Source of the DNA: an uncultured Gluconobacter sp.
GTDB taxonomy: Bacteria > Pseudomonadota > Alphaproteobacteria > Acetobacterales > Acetobacteraceae
NCBI GenBank assembly: GCA_937880175.1
Contig: CALFLO010000019.1
Location: forward strand, 1 to 36,960
DNA length: 36,960 nucleotides
Reading direction: 5' to 3'
Shown: piece by piece, positions 1-8,498 of the stretch
Layout: each line of letters begins with the position of its first letter
How positions within the stretch are numbered: the first letter of the stretch is position 1
Notes under the pieces: generated by a model
The model's input: the letters and a program-made list of their open reading frames with translations, nothing else
Database searches by the model: none
What the model was told of the DNA's origin: nothing
Translations under genes and position numbers: made by a program

Positions 1-1278
1 GGGAGGGGGGGCTGGGCCGGGATGTCGCCTGCGGATCGCAAGGCTGTGCTGCTGCGCTGGGCTCAGCTGCTGCGGGACAATCTTGAAGAACTGGCCCTTC
101 TGGACACGCTGGATGTCGGGAAGCCGATTTCGGACACGCTCACGATTGATGTTCCGGGGGCTGCGGCTATTCTTCAGTGGCACGCCGAAGCCATCGACAA
201 GCTTTACGACGAGATTGCTCCGACGGGTGGGCGGGATCTTGCGATGGTGCGCAGGGTTCCGCTTGGGGTCGTGGGCGTGGTTGTTCCGTGGAATTTTCCG
301 CTTGATCTGGCGATCTGGAAGATTGCGCCGGCTCTGGCCGTGGGCAATTCTGTTGTTCTCAAACCTGCCGAGCAGTCACCGCTTTCCGCGCTGCGTCTTG
401 CGGAACTTGCATCCGAAGCCGGTCTGCCGGCCGGTGTTCTGAATGTGGTGACGGGGTTCGGGCATGAGGCAGGGCGCGCGCTGGGGCTGCATGAGGATGT
501 GGACTGTCTGGCCTTTACCGGCTCGACGGAAATCGGAAAGCTCTTTCAGGGCTATGCTGGCGAAAGCAACATGAAGCAGGTCTGGCCGGAGACGGGGGGG
601 AAGAGCCCGTGTCTGGTGTTCCCGGATGCGGATCTGGATGCTGCGGCGGAAAAGGCAGCCTGGGGGATCTTTTTCAATCAGGGGCAGATCTGTTCGGCAA
701 ATTCACGTCTGCTGGTGCATGAGTCGATTGCGCAGGACATGATCGGGCGGCTGAAGGAAAAGGCCGAGGCTCTGGTGCCCGGTAATCCGTTGGATCCGGC
801 AACGCGGCTGGGGCCGATGGCGACGGTGGAACATGCCGACCGCGTTGCGGGTTTTATCGCGGCGGGATGTCGGACCGGAACGCTTGTGACAGGCGGCGGC
901 CAGATCACCTTTGGGGCGTCGCGGGCTTATATCCAGCCGACAATCTTTGCGGATGTTCCCCATGATGCTGAGGTTGTGCGCGAGGAGATCTTCGGGCCGG
1001 TTCTGGTTGTGCAGACTTTCCGTGACGAAGAAGAGGCTTTGGCTCTGGCTAATGATACGCCTTATGGGTTGGCGGCTTCCGTCTGGACCAGGGATATCAC
1101 GCGGGCATTGACGGTCTCGGACAGGCTGAATGCGGGAACCGTGTCGATCAATACGGTCGATGCGCTGTCTCCGATGACGCCGTTCGGGGGCATGAAGCAG
1201 TCCGGTTTTGGGCGGGATCTTTCGATTCACAGTTTTGATAAATATTCCGCGCTGAAGACGGTCTGGATAAAATACTGA
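1..1278 (+). CDS. puuC: PuuC-like aldehyde dehydrogenase, 5' truncated
   Basis: NAD(P)-dependent aldehyde dehydrogenase, most like E. coli PuuC, which oxidises gamma-glutamyl-gamma-aminobutyraldehyde and related amino-aldehydes in putrescine breakdown. Numbering from the ATG at 22, the PWNFPLDLAIWK segment lies at 89-100, the general base Glu190 in PETGGKSP, and the catalytic Cys224 in FNQGQIC. The C-terminus FGGMKQSGFGRD is typical. Family members are about 495 residues and this has 418 from the ATG. The frame stays open to base 1, and the preceding codons (RGGW) align with the RGDW of PuuC, so about 75 N-terminal residues lie outside the window and the ATG at 22 is internal. It is followed on the same strand by a GhrA-like reductase and near a class III aminotransferase, a plausible amine-to-acid pathway. 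The family is certain; the exact substrate is inferred. Confidence 0.88.
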   Translation, partial: GRGGWAGMSPADRKAVLLRWAQLLRDNLEELALLDTLDVGKPISDTLTIDVPGAAAILQWHAEAIDKLYDEIAPTGGRDLAMVRRVPLGVVGVVVPWNFPLDLAIWKIAPALAVGNSVVLKPAEQSPLSALRLAELASEAGLPAGVLNVVTGFGHEAGRALGLHEDVDCLAFTGSTEIGKLFQGYAGESNMKQVWPETGGKSPCLVFPDADLDAAAEKAAWGIFFNQGQICSANSRLLVHESIAQDMIGRLKEKAEALVPGNPLDPATRLGPMATVEHADRVAGFIAAGCRTGTLVTGGGQITFGASRAYIQPTIFADVPHDAEVVREEIFGPVLVVQTFRDEEEALALANDTPYGLAASVWTRDITRALTVSDRLNAGTVSINTVDALSPMTPFGGMKQSGFGRDLSIHSFDKYSALKTVWIKY

Positions 1279-1334
1279 CTGGTCCGGAATCATGATGGAA
1301 CTGCATCTGTAACGAAACCCTATTGGAGAATTTC

Positions 1335-2276
1335 ATGGTAACGCTTGCAGTCAGTGCTGAAGGTCCCGGTGCCTGGGATGAGTGGCGTAAGGCTTTTCAG
1401 GAAGTGGCGCCGCAGATTCAGACGGTCTCGTGGTTTGATCCGGCGTTTGATCCGTCCAAAGCCGATTATGCCCTTGTCTGGGATCCTGCTCCCGGGGAGA
1501 TGGCGAAAATGGGAAAGATGCGCGCCATTCTGTGTAGTGGGGCCGGGGTCAATCAGTTGGTGGGTCGGGGGGACTTTCCAAAAGACGTTATGCTGGTTCG
1601 GATGGGCGGGGATCAGACGGCGGTTCTTATGGCCGATTACGTCTTGTGGGCGATTGTGTCGCTGCTGCGGGATGCGCGAACCTGGGCGTTGCAGCAGGAA
1701 AGGAAAATCTGGCGGCGCAACCTCGAATATCGCACGAGTGCTGAGACCACGATCGGTATTCTGGGGTATGGCAATCTGGGTTCGGCGGTTGCGCGGAGAT
1801 TGTCAAAGGCCGGGTTTCAGGTTTCGGCATGGTGTCGCCGGGTGCGGCCTGTTGAAGATATTCCGCTGTATTTCGGGGAAGACGGTAAGGTTGAGCTTCT
1901 CGGGAAGACGGATATTCTGGTCAATCTTCTGCCCAGTACACCTCAGACACGAGGTCTGATTGATGCGGAATTCCTGTCTCATCTGAAGCCGGGGGGGAGC
2001 CTGATCAATGTCGGACGTGGAGATCAGGTGGTGGCGGAAGATCTGATTTCGGCTCTGGATAGCGGGCGTATGCCGGGGGCTGTTCTGGATGTTTTTGCGC
2101 CGGAACCTCTGCCAGAAGACTCTGCGTTCTGGCAGCATCCGAAGGTTTTTGTGACCCCCCATGTGGCGGCGGAGGCCTCCTGTAAAATGCAGGCGGCATA
2201 TGTCGCGGGAGCCATTGGGGAAATAGAGGCGGGGAAAGTCCCCGCGCTCACCTATCATCCGGACTGGGGATACTGA
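1335..2276 (+). CDS. ghrA: Glyoxylate/hydroxypyruvate reductase A (GhrA family)
   Basis: D-isomer-specific 2-hydroxyacid dehydrogenase, cytosolic, expected to reduce glyoxylate or hydroxypyruvate with NADPH. The 313-residue length matches E. coli GhrA (312). It shows the Rossmann motif GILGYGNLGSAVA near residue 140, NVGRGDQVVAEDLISALDSG and ALDVFAPEPLP near 220-255, and the catalytic His in TPHVAA. The start is the ATG at 1335, which has GGAG six bases upstream; an in-frame TTG at 1323 has no ribosome site. It follows the aldehyde dehydrogenase by 56 bases on the same strand and converges on the aminotransferase. A role in disposing of a 2-keto acid from the neighbouring pathway is inference. 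Confidence 0.88.
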   Translation: MVTLAVSAEGPGAWDEWRKAFQEVAPQIQTVSWFDPAFDPSKADYALVWDPAPGEMAKMGKMRAILCSGAGVNQLVGRGDFPKDVMLVRMGGDQTAVLMADYVLWAIVSLLRDARTWALQQERKIWRRNLEYRTSAETTIGILGYGNLGSAVARRLSKAGFQVSAWCRRVRPVEDIPLYFGEDGKVELLGKTDILVNLLPSTPQTRGLIDAEFLSHLKPGGSLINVGRGDQVVAEDLISALDSGRMPGAVLDVFAPEPLPEDSAFWQHPKVFVTPHVAAEASCKMQAAYVAGAIGEIEAGKVPALTYHPDWGY

Positions 2277-2292
2277 GGGGTATTACCGGTCG

Positions 2293-3672
2293 TTATCGGC
2301 AATATTTTGGAAGTTCGTTCATGACCTCCGTGATGCTTTCGCGGAGGATTTCTCCAATCCCCGCGACCTGTGCTTCTGACAGGATCAGAGGGGGGGAGAG
2401 GATCAGGATATGTCCCAGTGGTCGTGCGACAAGGCCTTTTTCCTGGGCTTTGCGGGCGACAAGCATTCCGATGTTGAGTTCTGTGTCAAAGAGGCTTTTG
2501 CTGGTTTTGTCTTTGACGAATTCTATACCCATCATGAAATGACTGCCCCGCACTTCGCCCACGATGTCGATATCTTCCAGTGTTCGCAGCGTATTCTCGA
2601 AAATTTTTCCGGTCACGCGGACCCGCTCAGGAATGTGTTCGGCTTCCATCAGGGCGATGTTTGCTAGGCCGGCGGCGGCGGCGGCGGGATGACCGGCATA
2701 GGTCATGCCATGCGTGAACGCACCATCGGGGCCTGAGACTACGTCGTAAATCTCGTCGGACATGATCGTGGCGGCGAGGGGCTGATAGCCGGACGTGACC
2801 CCTTTTGCGATGGTGATGATGTCGGGCTGGGTGTCAAAAACGGCTTCGGATGCGAAGAAATGTCCGAGACGTCCGAAAGCGGTGACGACTTCGTCCGCGA
2901 TAAACTTGATATCGTATTCCCGACACACGTCCTGAACGCGCCTGTGGTATCCGTTGGGCGGAACGATCACTCCGCCCGCTCCCATGATGGGTTCGCCAAT
3001 GAAACAGGCGATATTGTCGGGGCCGAGGCGTTCGATTTCGTGACGGAGATCGGCGATCAGCAGATCCGTGAATTCCGCTTCCGTCATGCCGTCACCTTCG
3101 CGCCAGTAGTGGGGCTTTTTCAGGTGATGCACGATCCCCTCGGCTTTTGACCAGCCCTTCGAGTAGGCAGGTGTTGTCATTGCGATTGAGAGGTAAGTCG
3201 AGCCGTGATAGGCGCCGTGGCGGCTCAGGACGAGCTTTTTGGCGGGTTTTCCCAGCCGCTCGTAATAATGATGCAGGATGCGCACGGCCCCGTCATTGGC
3301 GTCTGATCCTGAGGTTGAGAAATGTACGCGGTTCAGGTTGCCGGGGGCGAGTTCAGCCAGCTTCCGGGCGAGTGCGGCGGCTGTCGGGTGTGTGAAGGTA
3401 TAAAAGGTTGAATAAAAATCCAGCGTTGAGAGCTGGGTGGAGATTGCGTCAATGATCTCGGGGCGTCCGTGGCCCACATTGACGCACCACAGGCCACCAA
3501 TTCCATCGATCAGTTCCTGACCGTTGCTGTCGCGCACCATGGTGCCTTTTGCGGCAACGATCGCGGTGCGGGCATGAGGTTTCTTCAGGCCGTCAAGATC
3601 AGCCCAGGATTGAACGAGATGTGCATCGGCTGCGAGAATATCACCGGTGGTCTGGGGTAATGTAGACGACAT
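2293..3672 (-). CDS. Class III (omega) aminotransferase, SpuC-like
   Basis: PLP-dependent class III aminotransferase of the putrescine/beta-alanine:pyruvate type. It moves an amino group from a terminal amine to pyruvate or another keto acid. Diagnostic stretches are GLWCVNVGHGRPE, STSGSDANDGAVR, the FIGEPIMGAGGVIVPP block, FIADEVVTAFGR, and the PLP lysine in ITIAKGVTSGYQP. The 459-residue length is normal. Three in-frame ATGs lie at 3687, 3678 and 3672. I chose 3672 because GGAAGAG sits six bases upstream of it. Divergent from the LuxR-type gene, which may control it, and convergent with ghrA. With the PuuC-like dehydrogenase it could form an amine to aldehyde to acid route. The exact substrate cannot be read from sequence. 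Confidence 0.87.
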   Translation of the reverse strand: MSSTLPQTTGDILAADAHLVQSWADLDGLKKPHARTAIVAAKGTMVRDSNGQELIDGIGGLWCVNVGHGRPEIIDAISTQLSTLDFYSTFYTFTHPTAAALARKLAELAPGNLNRVHFSTSGSDANDGAVRILHHYYERLGKPAKKLVLSRHGAYHGSTYLSIAMTTPAYSKGWSKAEGIVHHLKKPHYWREGDGMTEAEFTDLLIADLRHEIERLGPDNIACFIGEPIMGAGGVIVPPNGYHRRVQDVCREYDIKFIADEVVTAFGRLGHFFASEAVFDTQPDIITIAKGVTSGYQPLAATIMSDEIYDVVSGPDGAFTHGMTYAGHPAAAAAGLANIALMEAEHIPERVRVTGKIFENTLRTLEDIDIVGEVRGSHFMMGIEFVKDKTSKSLFDTELNIGMLVARKAQEKGLVARPLGHILILSPPLILSEAQVAGIGEILRESITEVMNELPKYCR

Positions 3673-3778
3673 GTTCATCTCTTCCATCCGTATTCGCTGC
3701 GCGGGGTGCAGCCTCTGATGCGTGATGGTAGGGTTTGCGCGAATGGGAAGTATATTGCCCTGAAGGGGTATAAGCCGC

Positions 3779-4582
3779 GTGTCACATCCGCAGGAACAGC
3801 AGCTCGCTTCGGTTATTTCGGCTCTGATGACGCCTGTGTTTGAACGGCAGCTTGTGGCGTGGTTTGAAAGTTGTATTCCAATTGATAACGTGACGATCCT
3901 TGCCTATGTGGGAGATGGTCGGCCGAAATGTCTGTTTGCCCATTCAAAGGAAAAAAGCGTTCACGCCAGTTTCGACAGTGCGTATTGCACGGGTATTTAT
4001 CTGCTTGATCCGTTCTTCGTGGTGGACAGAGCCGGGGCCTGTTCCGGATTGTATCGGCTGGAAGATATTGTTCCGGATTGTTTTTCTTTGTCGGATTATT
4101 ATCTGAAGTATTACAGGGATACGAATATTCTGGACGAGATGACGTATCTGGTCCGGATTTCTGCGGACGTCTCCATCCACATCTGTCTGGGGCGGGACAC
4201 GAGTTCTGGCAGGAAATTCGTTACGGCCGAGTGGGAAAATGCTCTGAAAATCCAGCCTGTTGTCGCGGCTCTGGCTGCGCGGCACTGGTCGGATCTTGCG
4301 GTTGTTCAGGACGGCGGTGGCCGTGATGGAGAAGACGCCATGACGGAGTTCTGGGATCAGTTCAGAAAGACGTATGGCGTGGTGCTGACGGCACGGCAGT
4401 CACAGACGGCATTACTGATTGTGCGCGGACATTCTTCGAGTTCGATTGCACGTTTGATGGGTGTCAGCGTGCAGACGGTGAAGGTGTTTCGCAAGCAGAT
4501 CCATATGCGGTGTTCCATTTCATCACAGGCAGAGCTTTTTGCGATGATGATGCCAATATTGGTCAAGCTTGGTGGGCGATAA
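3779..4582 (+). CDS. LuxR-family transcriptional regulator
   Basis: A 267-residue protein with a C-terminal GerE-type helix-turn-helix (about residues 203-262: LTARQSQTALLIVRGH, SSSIARLMGVSVQTVKVFRK). It follows a roughly 180-residue N-terminal region I do not recognise. No receiver-domain Asp pocket or clear autoinducer-binding Trp/Tyr set is evident, so it is probably an orphan LuxR with a small-molecule sensing domain. The start is GTG at 3779 with AAGGGG about 10 bases upstream. It is transcribed divergently from the aminotransferase 106 bases away, which suggests it regulates that gene. It ends 19 bases from the convergent oxygenase gene. Confidence 0.75.
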   Translation: MSHPQEQQLASVISALMTPVFERQLVAWFESCIPIDNVTILAYVGDGRPKCLFAHSKEKSVHASFDSAYCTGIYLLDPFFVVDRAGACSGLYRLEDIVPDCFSLSDYYLKYYRDTNILDEMTYLVRISADVSIHICLGRDTSSGRKFVTAEWENALKIQPVVAALAARHWSDLAVVQDGGGRDGEDAMTEFWDQFRKTYGVVLTARQSQTALLIVRGHSSSSIARLMGVSVQTVKVFRKQIHMRCSISSQAELFAMMMPILVKLGGR

Positions 4583-4601
4583 AGGGCTTCTGGATCCCGG
4601 C

Positions 4602-5621
4602 TTAGTATACAAATGGGAGGCAGGCGTATCTTCGGCCCGAGGTGACGGGCTGAACAGCATGGAGCAGCGCGCATGAAAATACGATGGCTCCTCCTGCGGG
4701 GGCTCTGAATGTCTGCGGGCCGAATTCCGGAAAGGTCAGCTCTCCTCCCGTGTAGTTGTCATTGAGAGTGAGGGACACGGCGAACTGACGGTGGGCGGAG
4801 CTGGGAACCGTATTGTCTCGATGGGCCTCGAAGAAACCGCCATTCGTGGCGTCGTAGGAACTGACCAGCATTCTGTCCATCTGTGTGGCCTTGAAGCGGA
4901 ACGCGCGGAAGACCTCGGGGACGACGCGACGGATGATGCGGTTCTGAAGGTCGCTGACAATCTGTCGGTCACGCAGGGGCGTATCCAGACGGCGTTTGAA
5001 ATCCGGGGCGACTGTTCTGATCGGATTTCCGGAGGCATCGGAGGTCAGGATGGGAGAGGGCTGGGGATTGTGGGTCAGGTGATACTGGATCAGGTCGTGG
5101 CAGAACTCTGGTTCCAGAATATGTTCCAGCATGAGGACTGGGACGGGCATTGCCTGTTGCGGGGACAGGGCTTTTTGCAACAGTTCGGGAAGCAGGATCT
5201 GTTCCAGTTCGGGCTGGTGAAGGCGGGTTTTCACCACATGCATCATCGGATCGAGCTCTATCCAGCTTGGCGGTGTGTTTTCAGCAATCCCGAATGTCTG
5301 ATGACAGGTGCGATCGGTATCATAAAGAAAGCAGACCGATCTGAGGTCGGACCGGTTTTTGAGGAGTCCCGTATCGGCCGGGTCGAGAGTAACCCCTAAA
5401 AACAGACAGTCCCTGCGATTCAGGACGTCTGCATAACGGGAGAGTTTTTGCAGGACGTCTTTGACTGCAGGGTCGGTTGAGGACGAAAAGAAAAACAGCA
5501 GGATTCTGCGACCGCCCATCATGTCAAAGGAGAGGGCACCGGAACTGGTGCTGGCTTTCTGCACGAATGGCGAAACGGGGTCGCCTGTTTCAACCCGGGT
5601 CCAGGACATGGGCACTCTCAT
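4602..5621 (-). CDS. Peroxiredoxin-like / prolyl-4-hydroxylase-type 2OG-Fe(II) oxygenase fusion
   Basis: A 339-residue two-domain protein. Residues about 25-150 resemble the AhpC/TSA thioredoxin fold (RRILLFFFSSST, then LFLGVTLDP), but the usual T-x-x-C peroxidatic cysteine is absent (STDPAV). Residues about 160-339 are a P4Hc-type oxygenase with the metal triad His267, Asp269 (EAHRDN) and His321, and a 2-oxoglutarate-binding Arg at 330 or 331. Such oxygenases hydroxylate protein or small-molecule substrates; the substrate here is unknown. The first ATG is at 5621. The ATG at 5609 is an alternative with TGAGAG six bases upstream. It has no operon partner: LuxR converges on it, and the upstream side is a long intergenic region. 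Confidence 0.78.
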   Translation of the reverse strand: MRVPMSWTRVETGDPVSPFVQKASTSSGALSFDMMGGRRILLFFFSSSTDPAVKDVLQKLSRYADVLNRRDCLFLGVTLDPADTGLLKNRSDLRSVCFLYDTDRTCHQTFGIAENTPPSWIELDPMMHVVKTRLHQPELEQILLPELLQKALSPQQAMPVPVLMLEHILEPEFCHDLIQYHLTHNPQPSPILTSDASGNPIRTVAPDFKRRLDTPLRDRQIVSDLQNRIIRRVVPEVFRAFRFKATQMDRMLVSSYDATNGGFFEAHRDNTVPSSAHRQFAVSLTLNDNYTGGELTFPEFGPQTFRAPAGGAIVFSCALLHAVQPVTSGRRYACLPFVY

Positions 5622-5922
5622 GAAGGGGGGGGAGGTCTGGAAGCATGCCCAAGGCAGGCGGCTATCGCAAGAGCGATTTGCTTATACAAATTTGCGAACA
5701 GAAATATTCAGGCGTTTGCGAATCTTGTGCATTGGGATTCTCTTCAGGATCAGGTCAGATAAAATATGAGATAAACATCTGATATATAGATACATTTTCA
5801 TGATTACCCATTGTGGGTGCTTTCGATGTGCAGCCTGCCGGCCCATGGCAGGTTGTCTGCTGTCACGCATTGGGGAGTGAACCGGAATATTTTTTCAAAG
5901 CAAAAATTATTCCTCATAACCT

Positions 5923-5938
5923 ATTGTTAAATAACAAT
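5923..5938. promoter_or_regulatory. Inverted repeat ATTGTTA-AA-TAACAAT
   Basis: Perfect 7-base arms around a 2-base centre, 123 bases upstream of the TonB-dependent receptor start and inside an AT-rich stretch. The form suits a dimeric regulator. It has no T-run, so it is not a terminator. The binding protein is unknown. Confidence 0.4.
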
Positions 5939-5998
5939 TATATTTCTGTTTTTCCTCGTATCATCGACATGTATCTGTCATGTAAGGAAAAAACAGAG

Positions 5999-6012
5999 GT
6001 TGCATATGCAAC
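5999..6012. promoter_or_regulatory. Perfect palindrome GTTGCATATGCAAC
   Basis: Fourteen-base perfect palindrome 48 bases upstream of the receptor ATG, in promoter-proximal position. It does not match the TGTNNNTACA-type hut elements, so the receptor/hutU unit may answer to a different regulator. Confidence 0.45.
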
Positions 6013-6060
6013 TAGGTATGACATTGTGATTTCGATACGAAATGATTTCGAGCAGGTACC

Positions 6061-8451
6061 ATGCCAATTGCCAAACGCCGTCGTGCTTGTGTAGCCCTTT
6101 CCACCATGACGTTTCTGGCGTCGACCTCTCTGGCTGGAGCGGCGTCATCGATCCCTTCGCACGCCCGGTTGCAGGCGCATGCCGCTGGAACTCCGGCGAA
6201 ACGGAAGCCTCATGCTGTCAGCGCGCATGGCCCTGAGGTTATTTCCGTCCATGCTGCGGGTGAAGACGGGGCGTATGGCAAGGTCCGGCATATAGCGGGT
6301 GGCGGCCTGATGGCTGTTCAGACGGGCGGAGACATGCGCAGTACCGTGACGTCGGAATATATCAACAAACAGGCTTCGACGACGACGGCCTATCAGGCGG
6401 TTTCGCTTGCTCCGGGCGCCAATCTTTCCCAGAGCGATCCTTATGGGTTTGCCGCCAATTCCCTGCTGAGCGTGCGCGGACTTGGCGGGAACGAAATTGG
6501 GCAGGTCTGGGAGGGGATGCCCGTCAACGATATCGAGACTTACAATGGCTATCCGACCTACTGGGCAGACGGGGAAGATATTGATTCCGTCAGCCTGACG
6601 CAGGGATCGTCATCCATTACCGCTCCTGTGGTCAATGCGTCAGGTGGGCAGGTGACGACCTCAATGCGCGACCCTGCCCATAAAATGGGTGGCCTGATCG
6701 ACTACAGTTACGGAACGCTGAACTTGCAGCGTTTCTATGGACGTTTTGATACCGGGGATATCGGAAATGCCGGTCTGTCCGCCTATGTTTCGTTTTCCAA
6801 CGGGACTGCGAAAAATTCGCTTGGCCCGGGGCGGCAGATGCGTCGGCATATTGATTTCGGGTTCAAGAAGGAATTTGCAAACGGGGACCAGATGAAGCTG
6901 GTCGGCTCATATGTTGACATGAACTACATGTATAATCCGAACCCGACGCTTGCGGACTGGCAGAGTTCGGGCCGGAGTTATGCGTGGAATGGGACATTTT
7001 CACCCGGAAGCTCGGATTACTGGCGCCAGAACCGCTGGAAATGGGAGCAGATCATGATGAGTCTTCCCTCGGATTTTACGCTGCCGGGGAAGGTGAAACT
7101 CAATGTCACGCCGTATTTCCTGTATGCGATGCAAAATTCGCCAGCGTCATCCTCATTGTCGTCTGATGGGAATTATTACGGGACACAGCCTGTTTCCGTA
7201 AATATTCCTGACGCTCAGGCGTCGGGTGGAAGTGTGAGAAGCGATTACGTGGGCGCGCAGTCTGTTGGCGGGTTCAACGCGTCCCTTTCGCGCCAGTTCG
7301 GTGTTCAGAAAGTGACGCTGGGATACTGGTATCAGTACAGCGTTGATGATCTTTCGATGCCGTTTTCGTCGGTTGATTCGCTTGGAAATGCGGCTTCGGC
7401 CTGGAGTGTGCAGAATGTGACCATGGGCAATGGTCAGCCATATCTTGCCGAGAAGGAGCATACCGTCACGCAGACGAATGCGCTTTATCTGCAGGACGAA
7501 ATCTCGCTTCTCAATGATCGCCTGAAAATTGTGGGCGGTATCAAGACGCTGATGATGAGCAAGGCGGGAACCAATGGTCTGCCTGGGACGCAGTATCATG
7601 TGGGCGCCAATAATTTTCAGCCGCTGCCGCGTGTTTCGGCCACGTACAAGATTGATTCCCACAATCAGGTCTTCATCAATGCGAGCACCAATACATTGAT
7701 GCCGATTGATGACACCCTGTATAATTCCTATTCCGGTGGGGCCGTTTCAACCCAAGGCAATCCGGCGATCAAGCCTGAATATTCGATTTCTGAAGAACTG
7801 GGCTACCGGTATCAGGACAAAATCGTTCATGCCAGTCTGGCGCTGTTCAATTACAACTTTACGAACCGGCAGGTATCCAGCCTGCGTTACGTCAATAACG
7901 TCCCCGTTTATTCGACGATCAATGGTGGGGGGCAGACGTCCCGTGGTGTCGATTTTGAAGCCGGTCTGATGCCGTTCTATGGCTTTTCGCCTTACGTTTC
8001 CGTCGAATATCTTCACGCCACCATCGATAACAATATTCAGGTCGGCAACGACTATCTGCCGACGGCGGGGAAAACGGCTGTTCGCAGTCCTTCGTTCCAG
8101 GGCTCTTTTGGCCTTGTTTATGACTACAAGAATTTCTTTGGAACATTTTCGTTCAAGTATACTGGATCCCAGTATTCGACCTTCATGAACGACGAGAAAA
8201 TGCCCGCTTACAAGACATTCAACCTGTCTTTGGGATATCGTTTGCCGAGTGTCGGGTTTGTCAAACATCCGGAAATCCGGGTCGCGTTCATCAATCTGAC
8301 GGATGAGACAGGTCTGTCCGGTATTGCGTCGCCCCAGCTGAATGCCCAGGCCGCACGCGGCATTTACGGGACTTCGATTGATGGAAGTTCTCCCGGATAT
8401 TACATCGCGCCGCGATTTACGACTGCGATGACCGTGGCGGCTGGTTTCTGA
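6061..8451 (+). CDS. TonB-dependent outer-membrane receptor of the hut cluster
   Basis: A 796-residue outer-membrane receptor for energised uptake through TonB-ExbBD. It has a basic, then hydrophobic signal peptide (MPIAKRRR..., likely cleavage after SLAGA near residue 27) and a plug domain about residues 85-215 with LLSVRGLGGNEIGQVWEGMPVND. The rest is rich in alternating aromatic beta-strand patterns up to the terminal Phe, as expected of a 22-strand barrel. The RBS GAGCAGG is five bases before the ATG. hutU starts only 47 bases downstream with no terminator between, so the two are probably co-transcribed. That suggests a ligand linked to histidine or urocanate, or a metal complex of it. 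The ligand is inference; the family is clear. Confidence 0.88.
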   Translation: MPIAKRRRACVALSTMTFLASTSLAGAASSIPSHARLQAHAAGTPAKRKPHAVSAHGPEVISVHAAGEDGAYGKVRHIAGGGLMAVQTGGDMRSTVTSEYINKQASTTTAYQAVSLAPGANLSQSDPYGFAANSLLSVRGLGGNEIGQVWEGMPVNDIETYNGYPTYWADGEDIDSVSLTQGSSSITAPVVNASGGQVTTSMRDPAHKMGGLIDYSYGTLNLQRFYGRFDTGDIGNAGLSAYVSFSNGTAKNSLGPGRQMRRHIDFGFKKEFANGDQMKLVGSYVDMNYMYNPNPTLADWQSSGRSYAWNGTFSPGSSDYWRQNRWKWEQIMMSLPSDFTLPGKVKLNVTPYFLYAMQNSPASSSLSSDGNYYGTQPVSVNIPDAQASGGSVRSDYVGAQSVGGFNASLSRQFGVQKVTLGYWYQYSVDDLSMPFSSVDSLGNAASAWSVQNVTMGNGQPYLAEKEHTVTQTNALYLQDEISLLNDRLKIVGGIKTLMMSKAGTNGLPGTQYHVGANNFQPLPRVSATYKIDSHNQVFINASTNTLMPIDDTLYNSYSGGAVSTQGNPAIKPEYSISEELGYRYQDKIVHASLALFNYNFTNRQVSSLRYVNNVPVYSTINGGGQTSRGVDFEAGLMPFYGFSPYVSVEYLHATIDNNIQVGNDYLPTAGKTAVRSPSFQGSFGLVYDYKNFFGTFSFKYTGSQYSTFMNDEKMPAYKTFNLSLGYRLPSVGFVKHPEIRVAFINLTDETGLSGIASPQLNAQAARGIYGTSIDGSSPGYYIAPRFTTAMTVAAGF

Positions 8452-8498
8452 ACCTTTCCAACCCTCTTTCTGTATCTATGAAAATGGAGACCTTACTC

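Larger units (their letters stand above)
5622..6060. other. Intergenic control region before the TonB-dependent receptor
   Basis: A 439-base stretch, much richer in A and T than its surroundings in the part from 5680 to 6010. I see no convincing gene. It holds two clean inverted repeats (annotated separately at 5923 and 5999), a TTGCTTATACAA element at 5678-5689 that weakly resembles the hut operators, and the ribosome site GAGCAGG five bases before the receptor ATG at 6061. It probably carries the promoters of the oxygenase (leftward) and the receptor (rightward). Confidence 0.5.

Noticed and set aside
1..21. G-rich start of the contig as a poly-G sequencing artefact
   Set aside because: In frame it reads RGGWAG, which aligns with the RGDW region of PuuC, so it is probably real coding sequence.
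5678..5689. TTGCTTATACAA as a fourth HutC operator
   Set aside because: It lacks the TGT left arm and is about 370 bases from the receptor start, so the match is too weak.
5813..6094. A 93-codon frame before the TonB receptor
   Set aside because: No ribosome site, no recognisable protein, and it overlaps the receptor start. The AT-rich content fits a control region better.
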